Origin: Actinomyces sp. ZJ308
GTDB lineage: Bacteria > Actinomycetota > Actinomycetes > Actinomycetales > Actinomycetaceae
NCBI RefSeq assembly: GCF_011752065.1
Contig: NZ_JAAIJY010000018.1
Coordinates: 1 to 64,000 of the forward strand
Direction of reading: 5' to 3'
DNA: 64,000 nt
Position numbers and translations under genes: made by a program. The first letter of the stretch is position 1, and the number at the start of each line of letters is the position of its first letter. The notes under the pieces are model-generated. The model was not told where the DNA came from, did no database searches, and worked only from the letters and a program-made list of their open reading frames with translations. Below are positions 1 to 6,739 of the stretch, piece after piece.

Positions 1-81
1 CCGCGCCGGGTCGGCCAGTGCCTCCAAGGTCATCCTCGTGGCTCGCTCGCGCAGCTCATCGGGGTACTTCTTCTGTCCCAT
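1..81 (-). CDS. IS3-family transposase OrfA, N-terminal fragment
   Basis: Twenty-seven codons are visible, beginning M-G-Q-K-K-Y-P-D-E-L-R-E-R-A and continuing T-R-M-T-L-E-A-L; the gene runs off the left edge. The K-K-Y-P-x-E-L-R-E-R-A opening is the typical start of the helix-turn-helix protein OrfA of IS3-family elements, which binds the element's ends and is normally fused to the DDE transposase OrfB by programmed -1 frameshifting. The ATG lies about 50 bases inside the inverted repeat, as expected for this family. Whether the element is intact cannot be judged from here. Confidence 0.8.
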   Translation of the reverse strand, partial: MGQKKYPDELRERATRMTLEALADPAR

Positions 82-133
82 GACAGTGATCCTTCCGTGT
101 CATCACTGCCTCCATCAAACCCGGGGCGATTCA
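1..133 (-). mobile_element. End of an IS3-family insertion sequence
   Basis: The terminal inverted repeat reads, on the minus strand from base 133, TGAATCGCCCCGGGTTTGAT, which has the TGA start and CCCCGGG core common to actinobacterial IS3-family ends. OrfA starts 52 bases inside. The rest of the element lies outside the window. The junction at 133/134 falls inside an ABC ATPase gene, so this is a true insertion. The IS3-family call rests on the end sequence plus the OrfA start; no database search was possible. Confidence 0.8.
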
Positions 134-384
134 TGGGCAAGCTCGACGCGCTGACCCGCCTCCAGCTCCAGGACGAGATCATCAAGCTGTGGGAGTCACA
201 GCGCTTCACCGCCGTCCTGGTCACCCATGACGTCGACGAGGCTCTGCGCCTGTCCGGCCGGGTGATCGTCCTGTCCGAGCGGCCCGCACGCATCGTCGCC
301 GACATCGAGGTGCCCGTGCGCGACGAGTCCGCCGACGAGCACCGCGAGCTGCGACGCCGGATCCTCACCCTGCTGGGCCGCTGA
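134..384 (+). pseudogene. ABC transporter ATPase (SsuB/TauB/NrtD type), 5' truncated by the IS
   Basis: Only the last 83 or so codons remain. They read from the D-loop (G-K-L-D-A-L-T-R) through L-Q-D-E-I-I-K-L-W and the H-switch V-T-H-D-V-D-E-A to a normal C-terminal end. This is the C-terminal part of the ATPase that powers uptake of nitrate, sulfonate or taurine-like substrates. Walker A, Q-loop, the LSGGQ signature and Walker B are all missing because the IS3 end replaces them at base 134. An in-frame ATG inside the IS end could allow a short peptide, but without Walker A it cannot be a working ATPase. Which substrate the transporter served cannot be told from this part. Confidence 0.8.
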
Positions 385-691
385 GCGAGTCACGAGACGG
401 ACCTCACCTGTGATCCGACCCGCGAGGGGACGGCGCGGCGCCGGTCCTCCCGTAACCTGGTCCCAGGAGCGATCCGTGCCCTGTTGACCCCGTTCGGGTT
501 CTGCAGCACCTGGTGTGCGGCAAGAGCATCCCGTGAGTCTGTGCGTGTTAGCCCGTGAGTCACCCGGCCAGTCCGGGTGCGGGCGAGTGTGGTGGGCCAG
601 GTACGGCAAAGAGTGGAGGACAAAAGGTCCTCCCCCACACTCCGCCGCAGTCCCCGTTTTCTTAGTGAGGGGACAGATATGGGAAAACTTC
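385..691 (+). promoter_or_regulatory. Long structured leader of the DEAD-box helicase gene
   Basis: This 307-base stretch has no supported gene. It carries two stable hairpins: CACCCGG/CCGGGTG at 561-579, and GGAGGAC/GTCCTCC at 615-633, the latter extended by GAGT/ACTC at 611-614 and 639-642. A purine-rich GAGGGGAC lies at 667-674. No convincing -35/-10 pair was found. A long folded leader fits a cold-shock RNA helicase mRNA, but that role is inferred. Confidence 0.4.
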
Positions 692-3334
692 ATGACTACC
701 TCCAGCAGTACTGCGCCCGGCACCTCCGACGACGCTCAGGGCAGTGAGAGCAGCGGTCCGCTCAGCCTCGACGCACTCTTCTCCGCCGAGCTCTCCGGTG
801 GCCGACCGGCCGACTCAGGCGGTGACAACAGTGACAACAGCACCGACGAGACCGTGGCCGCGCCGCACCACTCCGATGAGGCCGCTTCCTCGCCCGAGGA
901 CTTCGCCACCCCAGCCTCCTCAGACTCACCGGAGGACCCTGAGGACGTCGACCACGAGGACGAGGCCGACGACGTCGACCGAGACCGCCCCGAGGTCGAC
1001 CCGGAGGACGTGGCCGAGGAATCCGATGAGGACGACGGCGTCGACATCGACGAGGACGAGGTCGACGGTCACACGCCCTTCATCGACTCCGACACCGACT
1101 CCGATGACCACCAGCAGGAGGACCGCTCCTCCCGGGACTCCGAGGCCCCCGGTGACCGTCAGGACAGACGGGAGGTGAAGGAGGACCAGCAGGACGACGA
1201 CATCACCTTCGCCGACCTGGGGCTTCCCGGTGACCTGCTCAAGGCCGTCACCGACATGGGCTTCGTGACCCCCACCGCCATCCAGAAGGAGGCGATTCCG
1301 GTCCTGCTGGCCGGGCGCGACGTCGTCGGCGTGGCCCAGACCGGGACCGGCAAGACAGCCGCCTTCGGGCTGCCGCTCCTGGACGCCGTCGACTCCCGCG
1401 ACAGCGTGGTTCAGGCCCTCGTCCTGGCCCCCACCCGCGAGCTCGCCCTCCAGAGCGCCGAGGCCATCACCGACATGGCCGCCCGCTCCCGGGGCCTGGA
1501 CGTGGTGGCCGTCTACGGGGGAGCCCCCTACGGCCCCCAGATCGGCGCGCTCAAGGGCGGCGCCCAGGTGGTGGTCGGCACCCCCGGACGCGTCATCGAC
1601 CTCATCGACAAGGGCGCCCTCCAGCTCGACGACGTGCGCTACTTCGTCCTGGACGAGGCCGACGAGATGCTGCGCATGGGCTTCGCCGAGGACGTCGAGA
1701 CGATTGCGGAGTCCCTTCCCACCGAGCGGCGCACTGCCCTGTTCTCCGCAACGATGCCCCCGGCCATCCAGGCCGTGGCCAGGCAGCACCTCCACGAGCC
1801 CGTCCAGGTCGAGGTCTCCCGGCCCGCCTCCACCGTCGCCACCGTGCACCAGACCTACGCGGTGGTTCCCTTCCGCCACAAGATCGGTGCCGTCTCCCGC
1901 GTCCTGGCCGTCACCGACGCCGAGGCCGCCATCGTCTTCGTGCGCACCAAGTCCACGGCCGAGGACGTCGCCATCGAGCTGGCCGGCCGGGGCATCCAGG
2001 CCGCCGCCATCTCCGGCGACGTACCCCAGCGCGAGCGCGAGCGTCTGGTGGAGCGTCTGCGCGCCGGCACCCTCGACGTGCTCGTGGCCACCGACGTGGC
2101 CGCCCGAGGACTGGACGTGGACCGCATCGGTCTGGTCGTCAACTTCGACGTGCCTCGCGAGGCCGAGGCCTACGTGCACCGCATCGGCCGCACGGGCCGC
2201 GCAGGCCGCCACGGCGAGGCCGTCACCTTCCTGACTCCCAAGGAGAAGGGCAAGCTCCGTCAGATCGAGCGCCTCACCGGCAGCCGGCTGGAGGAGATCA
2301 CCCTGCCCTCCCCCGCCGATGTCTCCGAGCACCGAGCGCGCAAGCTGCTGTCCAAGGCCGCCGCCCGCCACGAGCGCGGCCGTCTGGACATGTACCTGCC
2401 GCTGGTGAGCAGCTCCGCCCAGGAGCTGGACATCGACGTCGAGGAGCTGGCGGCCACGCTGCTGGCCCTGGCCGTGGGTGACGAGGGACCACGCAGGCGT
2501 GAGGACCGAGACCGCGGCGAGCGCCCCCAGCGCGCACGCCGGGAGGAGAACCTCGACTCCGAGGGGACCTTCCTGTCGGCCTCCTTCGAGGGCGGGCGTG
2601 AGAAGAACCGTCGCTCCGATCGTGGGGACCGGGGCGAGGGACGTCGCTCGGCCACGCGCTCCGGGCGCCGTGAGCACGAGGGCCCCGGGACCGTGTACCG
2701 GATCGAGGTGGGCCACCGCGACCGGGTCCTTCCCGGCGCGATCGTCGGCGCCCTGGCCAATGAGGGAGGTATTGAGGGCTCGGACATCGGCAAGATCGAC
2801 ATCCTCCAGTCCTTCTCCCTGGTCACCATCTATGCCGACCTGAGCCCCGAGCAGCTCTCCGTCATGGGCCGCGCGACCTTCGCCGGCCGTGAGCTGCGCA
2901 TCCGCCCCGACGAGGGACCGGGCCACGGCTGGTCCGGCCCCGGTGGCGGGGAGCGTGGTCCCAAGCGGCGCGACTGGGACAACCGCGGTGAGCGCGGCGA
3001 GAGGCCGGGACGGTCGGACCGCGGATTCCGACCCCGCCATGACGACCGCCGCGATGACGGTGACCGTGGTTGGAAGGACCGTGACGGACGTGGCAGCAGA
3101 GGCGGCCATGACCGTTCGGATCGCGGCGACCGTCGTGAAAACCGCCGGTGGGACGACCACCGCGGCGACCGCGACGGCTTCCGGGGCCGGCGCGAGGACC
3201 GCGGCGGTTACCGGGGCGATCGCGGCAACGACCGTGGAAACAACCGCGGCTACGGCGACCGCAACCAGAACCGCTTCGGCAGCAACCGGGGTGACCACCG
3301 AGGCGGCTTCCGAGGAGGACGCGGCGATCGCTGA
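692..3334 (+). CDS. deaD: DEAD-box ATP-dependent RNA helicase, CsdA/DeaD type
   Basis: An 880-residue RNA helicase that unwinds structured RNA in ribosome assembly and mRNA turnover, often important in the cold. After a very acidic, Ser/Asp/Glu-rich N-terminal region (about residues 1-170) comes the Q-motif (F-A-D-L-G-L, about 172), Walker A A-Q-T-G-T-G-K-T near 215, P-T-R-E-L-A, T-P-G-R, D-E-A-D near 321, S-A-T near 353, and H-R-I-G-R-T-G-R near 497. Residues about 667-740 match the DbpA-type RNA-binding domain found in DeaD. The last 135 or so residues form a disordered Arg-Gly-Asp-rich tail ending in G-F-R-G-G-R-G-D-R. The start at 692 (M-T-T-S-S-S) is chosen because no ATG in this frame lies just upstream; the GAGGGGAC sequence is rather far away (about 18 bases), so the start is moderately sure. 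The acidic N-terminal arm is unusually long for the family. Confidence 0.93.
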   Translation: MTTSSSTAPGTSDDAQGSESSGPLSLDALFSAELSGGRPADSGGDNSDNSTDETVAAPHHSDEAASSPEDFATPASSDSPEDPEDVDHEDEADDVDRDRPEVDPEDVAEESDEDDGVDIDEDEVDGHTPFIDSDTDSDDHQQEDRSSRDSEAPGDRQDRREVKEDQQDDDITFADLGLPGDLLKAVTDMGFVTPTAIQKEAIPVLLAGRDVVGVAQTGTGKTAAFGLPLLDAVDSRDSVVQALVLAPTRELALQSAEAITDMAARSRGLDVVAVYGGAPYGPQIGALKGGAQVVVGTPGRVIDLIDKGALQLDDVRYFVLDEADEMLRMGFAEDVETIAESLPTERRTALFSATMPPAIQAVARQHLHEPVQVEVSRPASTVATVHQTYAVVPFRHKIGAVSRVLAVTDAEAAIVFVRTKSTAEDVAIELAGRGIQAAAISGDVPQRERERLVERLRAGTLDVLVATDVAARGLDVDRIGLVVNFDVPREAEAYVHRIGRTGRAGRHGEAVTFLTPKEKGKLRQIERLTGSRLEEITLPSPADVSEHRARKLLSKAAARHERGRLDMYLPLVSSSAQELDIDVEELAATLLALAVGDEGPRRREDRDRGERPQRARREENLDSEGTFLSASFEGGREKNRRSDRGDRGEGRRSATRSGRREHEGPGTVYRIEVGHRDRVLPGAIVGALANEGGIEGSDIGKIDILQSFSLVTIYADLSPEQLSVMGRATFAGRELRIRPDEGPGHGWSGPGGGERGPKRRDWDNRGERGERPGRSDRGFRPRHDDRRDDGDRGWKDRDGRGSRGGHDRSDRGDRRENRRWDDHRGDRDGFRGRREDRGGYRGDRGNDRGNNRGYGDRNQNRFGSNRGDHRGGFRGGRGDR

Positions 3335-3358
3335 GCACCTGAAAGCTCATTGACCTGA

Positions 3359-3390
3359 TATGGGGTGGCAGCACACGCTGTCACCCCATA
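3359..3390. terminator. Hairpin terminator after the helicase gene
   Basis: A 13-base-pair stem (TATGGGGTGGCAG at 3359-3371 against CTGTCACCCCATA at 3378-3390, one G-U pair on the plus transcript) with a 6-base loop lies 24 bases after the stop codon. There is no T-run, as is common in high-GC actinobacteria. Confidence 0.6.
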
Positions 3391-3437
3391 CCAGTCTCCC
3401 GGGCGAGACGATCAGCACCCCGGAGGGGTTCCTCGCA

Positions 3438-3449
3438 TACTGTGGCTGC
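3438..3449 (+). promoter_or_regulatory. Extended -10 site for a leaderless padR transcript
   Basis: TACTGT at 3438-3443 is followed by exactly 6 bases and the ATG at 3450. There is no ribosome-binding site next to the start. The same TANNNT-plus-6/7 spacing is seen before several other genes in this window. Confidence 0.45.
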
Positions 3450-4028
3450 ATGAGACTCAGACACGCCATCCTCGGGCTGCTGTCCCATGCCCCGCAGAGC
3501 GGCTACGACCTCAACCGGGCATTCAACAGCTCGATCGTCTACTTCTGGTACGCCGACCAGTCCCAGATCTATCGCACCCTCGACCGCCTTGAGGCCGATG
3601 GCGCAATATCGACACAGGTCATTCCTCAGAACGGTCGACCGGACCGACGAGTGCACAGCCTGACGGAGTCGGGCCGCGCCGAGCTCGATGCCTGGCTGGC
3701 GAGCCCGCTCGAGCCCCAAACGGGTAAGGATCCTCTGCTGGCGCGCGTCTTCTTCGCCGCCCGCCTGGGCCACGAGAAGGTCGATGAGATCCTCACCGAG
3801 GCCGAGGAGAGGTTCCGCGGTGAGCTTGAGGCCCTGGAGACGATCGACATCGACGTGGTGGACCTCGACACCGCCATGAAGGCCGCAGTCCTCCGTCTCG
3901 GGATCGACGGCACGAAGGCCCAGCTGGAGTGGGTCGCCCAGACCCGGCGGGCCGTTGCCGCCGACGCCGCCAGGACGCGGCCGGATACCGCCGAGAAGGA
4001 CGAAACCGCTGGTGGGGAGTCCCGCTGA
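3450..4028 (+). CDS. PadR-family transcriptional regulator
   Basis: A 192-residue protein. It opens with M-R-L-R-H-A-I-L-G-L-L-S-H-A-P-Q-S-G-Y-D-L, the usual start of the PadR winged-helix domain, which continues through the I-Y-R-T-L-D-R-L-E-A-D-G recognition region and the wing R-P-D-R-R-V-H-S-L-T-E-S-G to about residue 80. The rest is a helical dimerisation domain of the Vir_act_alpha type (residues about 90-180). PadR proteins are mostly repressors of neighbouring transporter or membrane-protein genes released by a small ligand. The next gene, a CPBP membrane protease 59 bases downstream, has a strong inverted repeat over its promoter, making it the most likely target. The start is set by a leaderless promoter; an upstream in-frame codon is possible but overlaps the terminator hairpin. 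Confidence 0.88.
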   Translation: MRLRHAILGLLSHAPQSGYDLNRAFNSSIVYFWYADQSQIYRTLDRLEADGAISTQVIPQNGRPDRRVHSLTESGRAELDAWLASPLEPQTGKDPLLARVFFAARLGHEKVDEILTEAEERFRGELEALETIDIDVVDLDTAMKAAVLRLGIDGTKAQLEWVAQTRRAVAADAARTRPDTAEKDETAGGESR

Positions 4029-4047
4029 GAGAGGTCGCCAACTACCC

Positions 4048-4083
4048 ATACTTGCAACGTCCACTAGTTGTATTGCATAGTAT
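4048..4083 (+). promoter_or_regulatory. Promoter and probable PadR operator of the CPBP protease gene
   Basis: An imperfect inverted repeat, ATACTTGCAA (4048-4057) and TTGCATAGTAT (4073-4083), encloses a second one, CAAC-N8-GTTG (4055-4070). They cover a candidate -35 TTGCAA (4052-4057) and -10 CATAGT (4076-4081) with an 18-base spacer. A protein bound here would block RNA polymerase directly. The repressor is inferred to be the adjacent PadR protein. Confidence 0.5.
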
Positions 4084-4087
4084 GACC

Positions 4088-4945
4088 ATGGCACGCACAC
4101 CTCGCCCCAGCGGCGCCGCTGCCGCAAGCTCCACCATCCGTCTCGTCATTTTCAGCATCATTACTCTCAGCTCCGGCTGGATCGGACTCCTCGTCAACAA
4201 CGCCCTCGGCGTCCCCCACTCCATGAACTCACTGGGTAGCCTCATCTGGATCGTGACGCCGCTCCTGGCCGGTGCCGTCATGGCTCTGAGCGACCCGTCG
4301 CTGCGCCGGCCCTACGCCGCCTCGTGGCTGCCGGGCAGGCTGCGGGCCTATGGCGTGGCGCTCGGCGTCTTCCCGCTGTCCTTCGCCTTGGCCATCGTCG
4401 TCGGTTGGGCGGCGGGGTGGCTCACTCCCGCCGGGCTGGGAGCGTTCGGGGGCGCGGTGGCCGCAGGCGTGCTGGGGACCGTGCTCAAGAACGTCGCCGA
4501 GGAGGGCGCCTGGCGCGGCTACCTGGCACCTGCGCTCATCGGCCGACAGCTGTCCGCCCCCTGGATCTGGCTCATCTCCGGAATGATCTGGAGCCTGTGG
4601 CACATCCCCTACTACGGGTGGCTCCTGGACGAGTCCCTCACCCGCTCGGTCTACGACGTCCCACCGCTCGTCTACGCCCTCATCACAGTTCCCATCATGA
4701 TCTGCTGGGCCCCCTTGTTCACCGAGCTTCGGATCCTCAGCGGCAGTATCTGGCCGGGCCTCATCGCGCACTCGATCGCGAACCTCAGCCAGATCCCCCT
4801 CAGCCTGGGCGGCCTGCCGATCGCACCGGGCCGGGAGCTGCTGGTCTCCCCGCTGGTGGGGGTCATTCCCAACGCCGTCGTCCTGGCGGCGGGCCTGGGG
4901 CTGTGGGCGCGGCGCACCGGCCGGCTCCGCCGTCGGCCTCGGTGA
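4088..4945 (+). CDS. CPBP-family intramembrane metalloprotease (CAAX/abortive-infection type)
   Basis: A polytopic membrane protein of about 285 residues with some eight hydrophobic segments. The family signature is present: E-E-G-A-W-R-G-Y-L (paired glutamates and arginine), then W-S-L-W-H-I-P-Y-Y, then G-L-I-A-H-S-I-A-N, which supply the Glu and His residues expected to hold the catalytic metal. Family members cleave prenylated proteins or peptides, process bacteriocins or give bacteriocin self-immunity; nothing here tells which. The ATG at 4088 lies 6 bases after a CATAGT -10 site and would be leaderless; an ATG at 4082 in the same frame is the alternative. It follows the padR gene closely and converges on the GTPase genes. 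Confidence 0.85.
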   Translation: MARTPRPSGAAAASSTIRLVIFSIITLSSGWIGLLVNNALGVPHSMNSLGSLIWIVTPLLAGAVMALSDPSLRRPYAASWLPGRLRAYGVALGVFPLSFALAIVVGWAAGWLTPAGLGAFGGAVAAGVLGTVLKNVAEEGAWRGYLAPALIGRQLSAPWIWLISGMIWSLWHIPYYGWLLDESLTRSVYDVPPLVYALITVPIMICWAPLFTELRILSGSIWPGLIAHSIANLSQIPLSLGGLPIAPGRELLVSPLVGVIPNAVVLAAGLGLWARRTGRLRRRPR

Positions 4946-5017
4946 GTCGCACGGCGGCTGAACGGGGACCAGATCGACGTTCGCGCCCTCAGGTTCTGCT
5001 ACCGCACATAAATGACA

Positions 5018-6739
5018 TCAAAACGTGAGAGCGGTGGTGTCACGTCGGGTGATTCGCCCCAGAGTCTGCGCGAGCTCCACCCATCCGCGTACCTCAGCCC
5101 TAAGCGGCTCGATGACCTCAGCGTCGATGACCTCATCGGTCGCGCGACGCAGAAGGCGGGCGATCCGCCTGCTGTGACGTCTGGCCTGGAGGCGGGCCAG
5201 GAGCGTCCCCAGGCCGGCCAGTAGCAGGCCGATCATCAGGCCGCCGAGCAGGAGGATGGTGGGCCAGGGGACTCTCCCCCAGCGGGGCACGTCCACAGTG
5301 ATCAGGAGGAGGTAGTCCTCCAGGACGCGGATCGCCACCAGCCACAGCGCTCCGACCAGCGCGGTCAGCGCGGTCACCCATTGCAGCAGGTTGGCCGCAG
5401 CCCACCAGGCCGGGCGCCTCCATATCTCGTAGTCCACCGCGGACACGGCCCGGTCCAGGGGTACGGCGAGGCCATCCGCACGCTCGTCACTACGGAAAAC
5501 GGCCTGCGCCGCCAGATCGTCCGGCAGCCCCGAGCAGGCCGCCTGGGCATAGACGTGAGCGGCACTGCGCAGGTTGCCCGTCGCCGCTGGTCCGGCGGGG
5601 GGCAAGGAGCTGATGTCGACCACAGCCCGCACCGCCGCGCCGTCGGAGTGATCGTCAGACTCACCCGCCGCAGACGACCGGCGCCCGGCTCCCAGGTGCA
5701 GTGCTCGCAGCGGGTCGCGTCGTAGGCGCTCGATCCACCGCAGCCAGAACCAGCCGACCCGGGGGCGGGCCCGGTGCCGGTCGGATCCCTCCACAGCCTG
5801 TGCGACGACGTCGATCCCGGCGACGCCGGCCGCCGCCCGTCTGAGGGTGGTCACGGACTGCTGCAGCTGCGGTGCCTGGGGGGCAGGCGGTCGCGGCCCA
5901 CCGGCGGCCGGAGGAGCAGGGACGACAAGCCCTGTCCGGTCTCCCAGCTCCTTGGCGGCGCGACGAGCGTGAGCAACGAGGCTACGGGCACTGGCCAGGC
6001 GGTCAGAGGCCACCGAGGCCACGGTGCGGGCCAGGGTCTCGACGCCTTCGCCGGTGCGGGCGCTGACGGGGACGACCGGGACACTGTTCAGCCCCTCTCG
6101 GTCAAGGATCCGTCTCAGATCGGCCGCTACGGCGTCTCGGCCCTCGAGGTCGAGCCGGTCCACCTGGTTGAGGGCGACGACCATGACCTCGGCGTGCGCC
6201 GCCATGGGAATGAGGAAGTCGCGATGAACGACGCCGTCGGCATACTTCTCCGGATCGAGGACCCACACCAGGACATCGACCTTGCCCGCCATGCGCTCAG
6301 CGATATCGCGGTGCGCCGGTTCATCGGAGTCGATGTCGGGCAGGTCGACCAGCACCGTGGCCTCACCCAGCTCCCAGCCTCCACCGATGCTCACCCTCCG
6401 GCTGATGTCGAGCCAGTCCAGCAGCTCGGTGGCCTCGTGGACGGTATCCGGGACGACGGCGAGCGGCTGGGTGGTCGTAGGGCGGGTGCGAGCGGTGCGG
6501 GACACCTCGGCGCCGGTCAGAGCGTTGGCGAGGCTGGACTTGCCCGACCCGGTCGCCCCGAGGAGGGCTGCCACCGTGCTCTCAGGCGCCAGGCGCCGGC
6601 GATGAGAGGCCTGCGCGAGGACATCCCGAACCTGGGTGAGCTCGTCCCGTAGGCCGAGCCGTTCGCCCAGGTCGATGGTCCGCTCCAGGTCCTCGAGAAC
6701 GGAGGTAAGACCAGCGGCACCGGAGTGGTCGGTCGTCAC
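5018..6739 (-). CDS. YfjP-like membrane-associated GTPase (second of a dynamin-like pair)
   Basis: A 573-residue protein. Its GTPase domain has G1 G-A-T-G-S-G-K-S-S (about residue 53), switch region R-P-T-T-T-Q, G3 D-L-P-D and G4 N-Q-V-D, followed by S-A-R-T-G-E-G as G5. Two hydrophobic segments near residues 455-540 form a membrane hairpin, and the C-terminus is basic and then helical. It resembles the YfjP/Era-like GTPases found beside dynamin-family genes in actinobacteria. The GTG start overlaps the stop of the upstream GTPase gene (GTGA), with a GGGAGGAG ribosome-binding site just before it; this fixes the start and implies translational coupling, hence probably equal amounts and a shared complex. 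A role in membrane remodelling or septation is inferred from the family. Confidence 0.82.
   Translation of the reverse strand: MTTDHSGAAGLTSVLEDLERTIDLGERLGLRDELTQVRDVLAQASHRRRLAPESTVAALLGATGSGKSSLANALTGAEVSRTARTRPTTTQPLAVVPDTVHEATELLDWLDISRRVSIGGGWELGEATVLVDLPDIDSDEPAHRDIAERMAGKVDVLVWVLDPEKYADGVVHRDFLIPMAAHAEVMVVALNQVDRLDLEGRDAVAADLRRILDREGLNSVPVVPVSARTGEGVETLARTVASVASDRLASARSLVAHARRAAKELGDRTGLVVPAPPAAGGPRPPAPQAPQLQQSVTTLRRAAAGVAGIDVVAQAVEGSDRHRARPRVGWFWLRWIERLRRDPLRALHLGAGRRSSAAGESDDHSDGAAVRAVVDISSLPPAGPAATGNLRSAAHVYAQAACSGLPDDLAAQAVFRSDERADGLAVPLDRAVSAVDYEIWRRPAWWAAANLLQWVTALTALVGALWLVAIRVLEDYLLLITVDVPRWGRVPWPTILLLGGLMIGLLLAGLGTLLARLQARRHSRRIARLLRRATDEVIDAEVIEPLRAEVRGWVELAQTLGRITRRDTTALTF

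Noticed and set aside
926-3298. Long minus-strand open frame opposite the RNA helicase
   Set aside because: Val/Ala/Gly-rich, no domain, no ribosome-binding site; a mirror of codon bias in the helicase gene.
5012-5224. Short plus-strand frame at the end of the GTPase gene
   Set aside because: Antisense to the conserved C-terminus of the GTPase and without a ribosome-binding site.
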